The position numbers and the translations under genes were made by a program. Below are positions 24,549 to 32,404 of a stretch of 64,000 bases of DNA, piece by piece. The DNA is from Nitrososphaerota archaeon (GTDB taxonomy: Archaea; Thermoproteota; Nitrososphaeria; Nitrososphaerales; UBA183). Every line of letters begins with the position of its first letter. Within the stretch, counting starts at the first letter, position 1. A model generated the notes under the pieces. The model saw only the letters and a list, made by a program, of their open reading frames with translations, did no database searches and was not told the DNA's origin. The stretch is from positions 62,001 to 126,000 of the forward strand of contig JAFMAW010000001.1 in NCBI GenBank assembly GCA_029784795.1, read 5' to 3'.

Positions 24549-25532
24549 ATGGCGGAGGACGTCCCGGCAAGGTCCACGGTCACGACGCAAGAGCAGGCGA
24601 TAGAGGAGGAGCAGAAGGAACGGGAGATGGAGAGGTCGTTCCGCGCGGCTCCGACGCTCAACAAGAGCCCCCTTCACGGCCTGTGGGCGCTGACCAACAG
24701 GGACCTGGTAAAGTGGTACAAGAATCCCATCCAGCTGATCATATCCCTGGTCCAGCCCGTGGTCTGGCTGGGCCTGTTCGGCCTCGCGTTCAACATCGGC
24801 AAGATCTTCACGAGCCTCCCCGGGGTGACACCCGCAGAGGCGAGTGTCCTCAACCTCGGCACCTTCGGCACCAGCAGCTACTTCTCCTACCTCGCCGCCG
24901 GGATGCTGGCGTTCATCATCCTGTTCACCGCCGCCTTCTCAGGGATGTCGGTCGTCTGGGACAGGAGATTCGGGTTCATGAACAAGGCGCTAAGCACCCC
25001 GGTCGGGCGGGGAGCCATCGTGGTCGCGAAGATTTCTCAGAGCACGGTGCGGTCTCTCATCCAAGCGGCGATAGTCCTCGTCATTGCGGTGGTCTTGGGG
25101 AGCGTGGGCGGGGTCCAGATGGACACTTCCTACTTCAGCGTGCTTACCATAGGGGGGTCGTTCGTGTTGCTGTTCCTGATGTCCTTCGGGCTCTCCTCGC
25201 TGTTCGTCATGCTGGCTCTGAGGTCCAGCGACTGGCAGACCCAGATGGCCATCATCAACCTCCTCAACCTCCCTCTCCTCTTTGCCAGCAACGCCATGCT
25301 CCCGGTCGCCATGATGCCCTCTTGGCTCCAGTCCGTGGTGAAGTATAACCCCGTGAGCTACGCCGTCGACGGGGTGAGGCAGATGCTGCTGGGCTCAGGG
25401 TCCGCGTCGGCAGCCGCCGCGGGCTACCATGTCCTGGCCCCCCTCTGGGTAGACTTCAGCGTCCTTGCAGGCTTCGCAGCGGTCCTCTCCGCGCTTGGGA
25501 TAGTCCTGTCCTGGAGACTTCTGTCGAACTGA
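24549..25532 (+). CDS. ABC-2 type permease
   Basis: This membrane protein of about 327 residues has six transmembrane helices typical of ABC-2 exporters, with a charged, Glu-rich cytoplasmic N-terminus of about 45 residues. The conserved region P-V-S-Y-A-V-D-G-V-R before the last helix is a family hallmark. GTG 24543 is two codons upstream of the chosen ATG. It works with the ATPase encoded just before it. Confidence 0.9.
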   Translation: MAEDVPARSTVTTQEQAIEEEQKEREMERSFRAAPTLNKSPLHGLWALTNRDLVKWYKNPIQLIISLVQPVVWLGLFGLAFNIGKIFTSLPGVTPAEASVLNLGTFGTSSYFSYLAAGMLAFIILFTAAFSGMSVVWDRRFGFMNKALSTPVGRGAIVVAKISQSTVRSLIQAAIVLVIAVVLGSVGGVQMDTSYFSVLTIGGSFVLLFLMSFGLSSLFVMLALRSSDWQTQMAIINLLNLPLLFASNAMLPVAMMPSWLQSVVKYNPVSYAVDGVRQMLLGSGSASAAAAGYHVLAPLWVDFSVLAGFAAVLSALGIVLSWRLLSN

Positions 25533-25539
25533 CTGAAGG

Positions 25540-26289
25540 TCAGCCGAAGATTGCCTTTCCGAGCTTCCCGGCCATGGCTAGGGGGTCCTGGTTCTGCCAG
25601 ACGTTCCTCCCGACGGCTACGCCTGTCCCGCCAGCGCGGACGACCCCCTCCACCTGGCGCAGGAAGTCGTTGTCGGTGGGTGCCTTAGGCCCGCCGCTCA
25701 TGAAGACCCTGACCCCCGCCGCAGCCTTCACAGCCCAGGAGAAGCTCTCCGGGTCACCAGTGTACTTGATCTTGACCGCGTCCGCCCCAAGCTCCAGCCC
25801 GGCCCGGGCGGCGTAGGCGACCGTCTCCTTCGAGGTGTCGTTTTGGACCGCCGCGCCTCGGGGGTAGATCCAGGCTATGGCGGGCATCCCCCTCTCGTGC
25901 GCCTCCTCCTGTATCTCTCCGAACTCGCTGAACATCCTCGGCTCGTGTTCGCTCCCCAGGTAGATGGTGTACCCGACTCCCTTCGCCCCGAGCGACACCG
26001 CCTGCTCCACGCTGCACACCTGCCGCGAGACTGGCTCTCCCTTGAGGAGGCTGGACTTTCCGTTGAGCTTGACAATCAAGGGGACCCTCCCGTCGTAGAA
26101 CCGCTCGGCCACCCCCTTCTGGAACACGACACCGTTGAACCTCCCCTTGGCGGCTATGTCCATGATATAGGCTGGGTCGACGTTCTTGTCGTTGAAGTCG
26201 GACGAAGGCCCGTGCTCCAGCCCCTGGTCATAGGCGAGGATCATGCTCTTCCCCCCGGTGAGGAACTTCTCCATCAGGTCGCGCTTCAT
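25540..26289 (-). CDS. Fructose-bisphosphate aldolase, class I (archaeal DhnA type)
   Basis: This 249-residue aldolase-barrel protein has the archaeal class I pattern: A-Y-D-Q-G-L-E-H-G-P near the start, the Schiff-base lysine in D-A-V-K-I-K-Y-T-G and the phosphate-binding M-S-G-G-P. It interconverts fructose 1,6-bisphosphate with two triose phosphates. GTTAAATAG (26319-26311) gives a leaderless start at ATG 26289. It is divergent from FBPase across a short intergenic region, so both directions of the FBP step are encoded together. Confidence 0.92.
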   Translation of the reverse strand: MKRDLMEKFLTGGKSMILAYDQGLEHGPSSDFNDKNVDPAYIMDIAAKGRFNGVVFQKGVAERFYDGRVPLIVKLNGKSSLLKGEPVSRQVCSVEQAVSLGAKGVGYTIYLGSEHEPRMFSEFGEIQEEAHERGMPAIAWIYPRGAAVQNDTSKETVAYAARAGLELGADAVKIKYTGDPESFSWAVKAAAGVRVFMSGGPKAPTDNDFLRQVEGVVRAGGTGVAVGRNVWQNQDPLAMAGKLGKAIFG

Positions 26290-26361
26290 GAGGGGGAAGC
26301 CGCCCTTGGCCTATTTAACGCTCTCACCGTTCGACATACATTCAGGCAGCCTGTCCATACG

Positions 26362-26369
26362 CCTAAAAG
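26362..26369 (+). promoter_or_regulatory. TATA box for leaderless fbp transcript
   Basis: CCTAAAAG is centred 28.5 nt upstream of ATG 26394. The divergent aldolase promoter lies at 26311-26319. Confidence 0.55.
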
Positions 26370-26393
26370 CCCCGCCCCGATCAGCGGCGACCG

Positions 26394-27287
26394 ATGAAAC
26401 TGGAAGAGTTCCTGAGGCTCAACGCGCCCGAAGACCTGGCCGCCCTCACCGCCGCCGTCGCGAAGGCCAGCTTGGAGGTCTGGGGGAGCATACCGTTCAA
26501 GACAGGGCTCCTAGAGGAGACCAACCCGTCCGGGGAGGCTCAGAAGGCGATCGACGTTTACTCCAACGACGTGTTCGTCGAGGCCCTCATTGCTACAGGG
26601 CACGCCGCTGAGGTCGCTTCAGAGGAGATGGAGGAGCCAGTGGAGTCCAAGGGAGGGGTCAGCGTGGCAATGGACCCGCTCGACGGGAGCTCCAACGTGG
26701 AGACCAACAATCCGCTGGGGAGCATCTTCGGCTTCTACTCAGACAGGCTCCCGGCGTCCGGGAGGCGCCTGGCAGGGGCCCTCTACGTCACCTATGGGGC
26801 TTCGCTCACGCTGACCTTCTCTTTCGGAAAGGGGGTCCACCGGTTCGTCGCGCTGAGGGAGGGAGCGGGGACGTCCTTCCAGCTCTTCGGGGTGGGCCTG
26901 AAACTGCCGGAGAAGCCCGAGGTCTATGGTTTCGGGGGCTCGAGGAGCGAGTGGATCCCCGCCGTAGCCAGGTTCTGGGACTCCTTCGACGGCAGAGGGC
27001 TGAGGAACAGGTATTGCGGGACATTCGTCGGCGACTACAACCAGGTCCTTGCCAGGGGCGGGATCTTCTCATATCCGGCGCTGGTCAAGAGACCGAAGGG
27101 GAAGCTCCGGGTGCTGTACGAGTGCGCACCCATGGCTTACATCAACGAGCAGGCAGGAGGGTATGCCAGCGACGGCTCAGGCGACGTGCTTGACATAGAG
27201 CCTAGAGCGCTGGCCGAAACGTCGCCGCTCTACATCGGGAGCGCAGGCCTCGTCCACGAGATCGAAAAGAGCATCTCGCCGACCTAA
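26394..27287 (+). CDS. fbp: Fructose-1,6-bisphosphatase, class I
   Basis: This 297-residue enzyme hydrolyses fructose 1,6-bisphosphate in gluconeogenesis. The metal-binding motif M-D-P-L-D-G-S-S-N and the substrate-binding region Y-E-C-A-P-M-A-Y-I-N-E-Q-A-G-G are those of bacterial/eukaryotic class I FBPase. Most archaea instead use the bifunctional class V aldolase/phosphatase or an IMPase-type enzyme, so this form points to bacterial-type ancestry or transfer. It is divergent from the class I aldolase. Confidence 0.9.
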   Translation: MKLEEFLRLNAPEDLAALTAAVAKASLEVWGSIPFKTGLLEETNPSGEAQKAIDVYSNDVFVEALIATGHAAEVASEEMEEPVESKGGVSVAMDPLDGSSNVETNNPLGSIFGFYSDRLPASGRRLAGALYVTYGASLTLTFSFGKGVHRFVALREGAGTSFQLFGVGLKLPEKPEVYGFGGSRSEWIPAVARFWDSFDGRGLRNRYCGTFVGDYNQVLARGGIFSYPALVKRPKGKLRVLYECAPMAYINEQAGGYASDGSGDVLDIEPRALAETSPLYIGSAGLVHEIEKSISPT

Positions 27288-27356
27288 GGGCCCCGCCTTG
27301 CAAAAACAGGGACGGGCGCCGCCGGCAGGCCGCCGGGGCGTCCAACCGTCCGGTGG

Positions 27357-28646
27357 CTAGGGGAACACGCCCAGGGTCTTGACCGCTTCCGCCACCCTTC
27401 CGACGCCGACTATCATGGCGCCGGTCCTCATGTCCACGTCGTGCTTCAGGCTGGCGGCGTGCACGTCGTGGAAGGCGGAGGTGATCTTCTTCTCCAGCAT
27501 GGAGTTGACTTCGTCCTCGGTCCAGTAGTTCCTCTCGAGGTTCTGGACCCACTCGAGGTAGCTGACGATCACGCCGCCCGAGTTGGCCAGGATGTCTGGG
27601 ATCATGAAGACATTGTTGGCGTGCAGGATCTTGTCTGCCTCAGGGGTGGTCGGTCCGTTGGCGCACTCTGTGATTATCTTGGCCTTGACTCCCCTGGCGA
27701 TGTCAGGTAGGATTGCGTTCTCGAGAGCGGAAGGACTCAGGATGTCTACGTCCATCTGCAGGAGCTCCTTGTCAGAGATCGCCTGGCTCCCGGGGAACCC
27801 GACGACCGAGCCGGTCTTCTCCTTGTAGGCGATGAGCTTGGCGGTGTCCATGCCGCTCTTGCTCATGATCGAGCCTCTGGAGTCGCTGGCTCCCATCAGC
27901 TTGGGGCCGTAGGACTCGAGTATCTCGGCGAAGTTCGAGCCCGCATTGCCGAACCCCTGCACCGCGAATGTCGCCTTCTTCAGGTCGACCTTTCTCACCT
28001 TGGCCGCTTCGACGGTGGTGTACACCGCTCCGCGTCCGGTGGCCTTGTCTCTTCCGAGCGAGCCCCCGAGCGAGATGGGCTTGCCTGTGATGACGGCAGG
28101 GGACATGAACCCTTCAATGGTGCTGAAGGTGTCAAGGATCCAGGCCATCGTCTGAGAGTTGGTGTAGACGTCGGGCGCTGGTATATCCTTGTACGGTCCG
28201 ATGATGGGCGCGATGGATGCGGCGAAGCGGCGGGTCATGCGCTCGTTCTCCCCGGCTGACATGTGCTTCGGGTCGCAGATGATGCCTCCCTTGGCGCCGC
28301 CATAGGGGATGTTGGCCACGCTGGTCTTCCATGTCATCCACGCGGCCAGCGCTTTGACCTCGTCGAGGGTGACGCCCGGGTGGTATCTGATCCCTCCCTT
28401 GAAGGGGCCCCTCGCATCGTTGTACTGGACCCTGTACCCGGTGAACACCCTGATGCTCCCGTCGTCCATTTTGACGGGGAGGGAGGCGATAAGCTGCCTC
28501 TTGGGATGGGCAAGGATCTGATGGATACCTTCATCCAGCTTGAGGTACTCTGCAGCAATCCTCAGCTGCTCGAGAGAGTTCTCAAACGGGTTTGGCTTAA
28601 CCTGTTGCTGTGTCTGCAACTGTTTCACTTCGTATTTTTGGGCCAT
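27357..28646 (-). CDS. gdhA: Glutamate dehydrogenase
   Basis: This 429-residue enzyme interconverts glutamate and 2-oxoglutarate plus ammonia. The substrate-binding lysines are in G-P-F-K-G-G-I-R-Y and the active site P-Y-G-G-A-K-G-G-I; the nucleotide-binding fold is V-Q-G-F-G-N-A-G. ATG 28646 follows a CATTATATAG box centred 26.5 nt upstream, giving a leaderless transcript. Cofactor preference cannot be read with confidence. It is the main ammonia-handling enzyme in this window. Confidence 0.95.
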   Translation of the reverse strand: MAQKYEVKQLQTQQQVKPNPFENSLEQLRIAAEYLKLDEGIHQILAHPKRQLIASLPVKMDDGSIRVFTGYRVQYNDARGPFKGGIRYHPGVTLDEVKALAAWMTWKTSVANIPYGGAKGGIICDPKHMSAGENERMTRRFAASIAPIIGPYKDIPAPDVYTNSQTMAWILDTFSTIEGFMSPAVITGKPISLGGSLGRDKATGRGAVYTTVEAAKVRKVDLKKATFAVQGFGNAGSNFAEILESYGPKLMGASDSRGSIMSKSGMDTAKLIAYKEKTGSVVGFPGSQAISDKELLQMDVDILSPSALENAILPDIARGVKAKIITECANGPTTPEADKILHANNVFMIPDILANSGGVIVSYLEWVQNLERNYWTEDEVNSMLEKKITSAFHDVHAASLKHDVDMRTGAMIVGVGRVAEAVKTLGVFP

Positions 28647-28691
28647 AAACCGGCTCCTTTTAACATTCTATATAATGCGAGTCTACGTTTC

Positions 28692-29354
28692 TCAACGAAG
28701 GGAACGAGAGAGCTCGCGGACCTTGGCCTCCCAGTCCTTGGCCTTCACCACGCTGCTGGCCACCAACACCCCGTCGACGCCGAGGCTCACGGCCTTCTTC
28801 ACGTCCTCGCCCGTGACTATCCCGGCGCCGCAGAGTATCCCGCCTTTGAACCCTGCCCTTCGGGCGGCCACCACAGTCTCCTCCACGAGCTCCGGCCTGG
28901 CCCGGGACACGGCCATCCCACTGCCTATCAGCTCTGGCGGCTCGATGGCGACGAACTTCGGTCCGAACAGGGCCAGCTCTGCGGCCTCCCGGCTGGTCTG
29001 CGCGCACAGGCAGACCTCCAGCCCTGCCGCCAAGAGCCTCGGGACAAGCTTCGCGAGCACCCCAGGCGAGACGCGGGCTTCGCTGTGGTTGAGGAGGGTC
29101 CCGGACGCTCCCGCAGCCTTGACCGCCGCCGGGATCACGGCCCCCGTGGTCTTGTCCCCTTCCTCCCATCCAACCGCCTGGCTGTAGACCTTCGCCCCGG
29201 ACTTGGCGACCAGAGAGAGCATGGGGGTCGGCGGGACCGTGACCCCGGTTACGCCCAGCTCGTCGGAGACCTTCTTGACGGCCCGGGCGAGCTTCACCGC
29301 TCCTTCGCCCAGGACCTCGGGATAATTCTTGCAGTTGACTATGATAGTCCCCAA
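28692..29354 (-). CDS. tpiA: Triosephosphate isomerase, archaeal type
   Basis: This 220-residue enzyme has the short archaeal length. The catalytic lysine is in V-N-C-K-N-Y, the histidine in L-L-N-H-S-E, the glutamate in A-I-E-P-P-E, and the phosphate-binding loops are G-A-G-I-V and V-A-S-S-V-V. The start is TTG 29354. Together with the nearby aldolase and FBPase it completes the triose to hexose part of gluconeogenesis. Confidence 0.93.
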   Translation of the reverse strand: MGTIIVNCKNYPEVLGEGAVKLARAVKKVSDELGVTGVTVPPTPMLSLVAKSGAKVYSQAVGWEEGDKTTGAVIPAAVKAAGASGTLLNHSEARVSPGVLAKLVPRLLAAGLEVCLCAQTSREAAELALFGPKFVAIEPPELIGSGMAVSRARPELVEETVVAARRAGFKGGILCGAGIVTGEDVKKAVSLGVDGVLVASSVVKAKDWEAKVRELSRSLR

Positions 29355-29433
29355 ACCGACCGCTGGATACAGCCTCCGCTAGGTGTCTAAAAGGATGGCG
29401 TGGAGGAGATGCTCCGGTAGAGGGAGGTTCTTG

Positions 29434-29526
29434 CTAGAACCCTTCGTCGTCCGAGTCCTCTTCCCAGCCGTCTTCGTCCAAGTCGTCGTCTAGGTCCTCG
29501 TCGAGTTCCTGGTCCTCTTCGGACAT
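29434..29526 (-). CDS. 30-residue highly acidic micro-protein
   Basis: A short ORF from ATG 29526 to TAG 29434 encodes 30 residues, of which about 19 are Asp or Glu and none Lys or Arg. It begins M-S-E-E-D and contains one tryptophan. CATTTAATAG (29560-29551) is centred about 29.5 nt upstream, the leaderless spacing seen elsewhere, which supports expression. It is divergent from the Sua5 gene. Function is unknown; such proteins can bind metal or basic partners such as histones. Confidence 0.55.
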   Translation of the reverse strand: MSEEDQELDEDLDDDLDEDGWEEDSDDEGF

Positions 29527-29580
29527 GTCGCCCCCGCGCTTTTTATTCCACTATTAAATGTCGCGGTGCACGGGGACGCC

Positions 29581-30171
29581 ATGGGCCAGGTCTTGGCTAT
29601 GGACGGGAGGGCGATATCGAGGGCCGCGGAGACGGTGATGCGCGGGGGCCTGGTCGTCTACCCGACTGACACGGTCTATGGCCTCGGCTGCGACCCATTC
29701 AACGAGGAGGCCGTGCGGAGGCTCTTCTCGGCCAAGGGGAGGGGAGCCAAGGCTGTCCCCGTCCTCTGCAGCTCCCGCGAGAAGGCGGCCGACCTGGTCG
29801 ACCTGGGGCCCAGGGGGGGCGAGCTGGCCAGGCGCTACTGGCCAGGGGCCCTGACCATAGTCGCGCCGCTGAAGATGAGGGTGCCGGATATGCTCAGCCA
29901 GGGGCCCCATCTGGGCGTCAGGGTGCCCGACCACGCGCTCTGCCTCGAGTTAGTGGCCTCCTGCGGGGGGTGGCTAGCGGGGACGAGCGCCAACGTCTCG
30001 GGGGCGCCGTCGGCCAGGAGCGCCGGGGACGCGCTGAGGCAACTGGGTGGCACGGTGGACCTGATCCTGGACGGCGGGCCATCGCCAGGGGCCGGGTCGA
30101 CCGTAGTCAGCGTGGTAGGGGGGACTCTCACAATCTTAAGAACCGGTCAAATCGGGGTCGAAATGAGCTGA
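29581..30171 (+). CDS. Threonylcarbamoyl-AMP synthase (Sua5/YrdC family)
   Basis: This protein of about 196 residues is a YrdC-domain enzyme that makes threonylcarbamoyl-AMP from threonine, bicarbonate and ATP, the first step of tRNA t6A modification. Motifs include V-Y-P-T-D-T-V-Y-G-L-G-C, K-G-R-G-A-K-A-V-P-V and S-A-N-V-S-G. It ends without the C-terminal Sua5 domain, so it is the short TsaC-like form. ATG 29581 is preferred over GTG 29566. The KEOPS subunit Cgi121, which acts in the second step, is encoded 0.5 kb away. Confidence 0.88.
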   Translation: MGQVLAMDGRAISRAAETVMRGGLVVYPTDTVYGLGCDPFNEEAVRRLFSAKGRGAKAVPVLCSSREKAADLVDLGPRGGELARRYWPGALTIVAPLKMRVPDMLSQGPHLGVRVPDHALCLELVASCGGWLAGTSANVSGAPSARSAGDALRQLGGTVDLILDGGPSPGAGSTVVSVVGGTLTILRTGQIGVEMS

Positions 30172-30178
30172 GAGAAGG

Positions 30179-30691
30179 ACGAACCTAATAGTAACTTCAG
30201 CCAAGGGACTCGAGGCGAGGGCCTCGGCCGAGTTCAAGGAGATAGCCCTACTGTCAGGTATCAGGAAGCTGGTCATAGATAGGTCTGCCTACGACGGCGT
30301 CATAGAGGTGGATGTCGAGGACCCCAAGGCGCTTCTCGCGTTCATCACAGACTACGTCCGCTCGGAGCCGTTCAGGGTCAGGTACATCCTGAGGATAATC
30401 CCGGTCGGCCGGGTGGTGGACACCAAGCTGGACGACATCGTGAAGGCGGTGAAAGACCTCTCGGACGCCATCGGGCCCGGCGAGACCTTCAGGATAACCA
30501 TAGAGGCGAGGGACTCCCCCTACTCAGACAGGGAGCTCATAGACTCCCTCGCTGACGCCATCGACAGGCAAGTCAACCTGGACTCCCCGGACAAGGTCGT
30601 CCTCCTGGAGATCTTTGGGGAGTACGCGGGCGTCTCTGTCATCTCGCCCAGCGAGATAGTGAGCATCCAGAAGCTGAAGCGCGCAGCCTAG
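30179..30691 (+). CDS. THUMP-domain protein, probable ACG start
   Basis: The frame reads back from the stop at 30691 to 30167 with no ATG, GTG or TTG before GTG 30308, which is in the middle of the domain. At 30179 the sequence N-L-I-V-T-S-A-K-G-L-E matches how THUMP proteins normally begin, but the codon in front is ACG where ATG is expected. GAGAAGG lies directly upstream. The 170-residue protein would bind RNA; THUMP domains occur in tRNA-modifying enzymes and their partners. It lies 8 nt after the Sua5 stop and overlaps Cgi121 tail to tail. Confidence 0.65.
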   Translation, partial: TNLIVTSAKGLEARASAEFKEIALLSGIRKLVIDRSAYDGVIEVDVEDPKALLAFITDYVRSEPFRVRYILRIIPVGRVVDTKLDDIVKAVKDLSDAIGPGETFRITIEARDSPYSDRELIDSLADAIDRQVNLDSPDKVVLLEIFGEYAGVSVISPSEIVSIQKLKRAA

Positions 30692-31113
30692 GACCTTTCG
30701 GCGCCGAGGAGCGCCGCCCCTTCGACCCTGGCGAGCTCAGAGCGCGAGAGCAGCCTTCTTGGGAGTTGGGCCCCCGTGAACCCGGGCGGCGAGGTGAGCG
30801 CCATGTGTCCTGCCACGATGACGAGGAACCTCCCTCCATTCACCGACCCTTCCAGGCGGATGGCCCTCGAGATCTGGGTGGTCCCAGCGAGCCTCAGCAG
30901 CAGGTCGATCTCTGGCTTCTTGGCCAGGAGGCCTCCGGACTCCATCGCCTGCAGCGTCTGGGCGGCGACCATCTCAGCCAGGAACTCGTTCTTCACTGAA
31001 CCCGCCTTCACCGTCTGGACCACCGCCCCCGGGTTCGCACGGGCCAGGGCGCCCTTCGCTTCGTCCGGGTCCATCCCCTCGCAGAGGTAGGCTCGGGCTG
31101 TCACTCTCTCCAT
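30688..31113 (-). CDS. KEOPS complex subunit Cgi121
   Basis: This protein of about 141 residues (start M-E-R-V-T-A-R-A-Y, ATG 31113; ATG 31125 is upstream) matches Cgi121, which recruits tRNA to the KEOPS complex for t6A synthesis. Characteristic stretches are N-E-F-L-A-E-M-V-A-A-Q-T, the L-L-L-R-L-A-G-T-T-Q-I-S helix-turn, and a late hydrophobic strand. The Sua5 gene nearby supplies the intermediate used by KEOPS. Its promoter is not obvious, so it is probably co-transcribed with the ubiquitin-like gene. Confidence 0.85.
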   Translation of the reverse strand: MERVTARAYLCEGMDPDEAKGALARANPGAVVQTVKAGSVKNEFLAEMVAAQTLQAMESGGLLAKKPEIDLLLRLAGTTQISRAIRLEGSVNGGRFLVIVAGHMALTSPPGFTGAQLPRRLLSRSELARVEGAALLGAERS

Positions 31114-31114
31114 A

Positions 31115-31372
31115 TCATCCACCATGCGAGAACGGCAGTAACGCCACCTTGGCCCCGTCCGCTATGCGAACCGCCCTTCCAGCAGGGACGAAGGCCTCCC
31201 CATCCTCGACCATGACCAGGGTGTTGTATCTGCTGAACCCCGGGTCCCTGAGCCCGGTCATCGCCCTCACCCGGTCGACGAGGTCGGAGGCGTCTAGCCC
31301 CCCGTCTTGGATGGTGACGTCCCTGGCCCCGACGGCGGTGCCAATGTGGCCCAGGCACCTGACTTTGATCAT
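31115..31372 (-). CDS. Ubiquitin-like sulfur carrier protein (ThiS/MoaD/SAMP type)
   Basis: This 85-residue protein has a beta-grasp pattern and ends in S-H-G-G, the C-terminal di-glycine that is adenylated and thiocarboxylated in MoaD/ThiS and ligated to proteins in archaeal SAMPs. The matching activating enzyme could be the MoeB-rhodanese at 46369-47517. It overlaps the SerK-like gene upstream by 4 nt and abuts Cgi121 downstream. Sulfur transfer for molybdopterin or tRNA thiolation, or protein modification, are all possible. Confidence 0.8.
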   Translation of the reverse strand: MIKVRCLGHIGTAVGARDVTIQDGGLDASDLVDRVRAMTGLRDPGFSRYNTLVMVEDGEAFVPAGRAVRIADGAKVALLPFSHGG

Positions 31373-32187
31373 CCCTGGTCCAAGAACAGCAGCCTTTCCT
31401 TATACCTTCTCCCTTCGTAGGCGGACCCAGGGGGCGACAGGCGAGTTCGGCGCCCCTTGAGCCTGAGTCTGAGTGTATCGCTGTCCGCGTCGCCGAGCTC
31501 TCCGATGGGGAACCTTACGGAGACCGGCCTCGGGTCTATCGCATGCATGGACGTCTTGCAGGGGAAGAGCTTCCCCGACCTGGCGGCTGCGACCACGTCG
31601 TCCTTCATCAGCTTCCTGGGGAGCAGCACGAACTTCCTGCGCTCCTGCAGCTCTATATCGATGTCGTCCTCGGGGACGAAGCGCCTCTCCCAGCCGAACT
31701 GCTCAGCGATCCGGTCGAAGGACGCCACGACCTCTCTGACCTCTTCCATGGACGGACTGCCTACCAGGTAAGCTGCATCGCTTGTCAGAACAGCCAAAGC
31801 GGTCTCCCTCCGCTCAAGGGCTGAGAACGCCTCGGCCAGGGTCGTCCTCCTCGCGCTCGGCAGGGCCCTCAGGACGTCGTGCAGGCTGTCAGTCTGCCTC
31901 GGCGTGTAGACCCGGGCCCACCTCCCTAGGGTTATGGCCCGAGAACTGTAGTCCACGGCGCAGCAGACCGCGTTCTCGATCTTGAGCTCATGAAACGCGG
32001 CCAACCTGTGCATGCCATCCAGGACCGTCGCCGACTCCCTGTCGATTATGATGGGGTCCTTCTGGACGCCGTCGCGCGTCATCTCCTGCACAAGCTCTTT
32101 GACGCGCCGCGGGATCGTGTTTTCATGGGGACGAAGCGAACTCACGGGCCTGATCCCTAGACTGAAGCCCGCCGTCGCCAGGGCCAA
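31369..32187 (-). CDS. ParB/sulfiredoxin-fold protein related to free serine kinase SerK
   Basis: This protein of about 272 residues starts best at TTG 32187, just after the S17e stop; the longer ORF runs into that gene. The N-terminal domain has the ParB/Srx signature I-R-P-V-S-S-L-R-P-H-E and V-L-D-G-M-H-R-L-A-A-F, as in the serine kinase SerK of Thermococcus and the staphylococcal SbnI. A C-terminal domain of unknown type follows. Phosphorylation of free serine is plausible and fits the HAD phosphatase and class V aminotransferases in this window, but nucleotide-binding residues cannot be verified here. Confidence 0.65.
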   Translation of the reverse strand: MALATAGFSLGIRPVSSLRPHENTIPRRVKELVQEMTRDGVQKDPIIIDRESATVLDGMHRLAAFHELKIENAVCCAVDYSSRAITLGRWARVYTPRQTDSLHDVLRALPSARRTTLAEAFSALERRETALAVLTSDAAYLVGSPSMEEVREVVASFDRIAEQFGWERRFVPEDDIDIELQERRKFVLLPRKLMKDDVVAAARSGKLFPCKTSMHAIDPRPVSVRFPIGELGDADSDTLRLRLKGRRTRLSPPGSAYEGRRYKERLLFLDQG

Positions 32188-32191
32188 GGAT

Positions 32192-32404
32192 CTACACCGG
32201 CGGCTCTTCGACGGCCGGGCCTTCGGGCTCCTCGGTCTCGGCCTCATTCTTCTTCGTGATATATCCCGCAATGCGGTTCCTGAGCTGCTTGGACGGGATG
32301 ACCGCCAGACCCTCGAGCGACTTCTTGTTCTCTTCGAAGTCTGTGCCGAAGGCCTCGGGGTGCCGCTGCAAGATCTCTTCCGACAGCCTACGAGTCCTAT
32401 CCAA
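32192..32404 (-). CDS. rps17e: Ribosomal protein S17e
   Basis: The block T-D-F-E-E-N-K-K-S-L-E followed by S-K-Q-L-R-N-R-I-A-G-Y-I-T is diagnostic for the archaeal/eukaryotic small-subunit protein S17e. The 70-residue product starts at TTG 32404, which overlaps the stop of the TatD gene. Compared with usual S17e it lacks a few basic N-terminal residues and has an acidic, proline-rich tail of about 15 residues. Confidence 0.85.
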   Translation of the reverse strand: MDRTRRLSEEILQRHPEAFGTDFEENKKSLEGLAVIPSKQLRNRIAGYITKKNEAETEEPEGPAVEEPPV

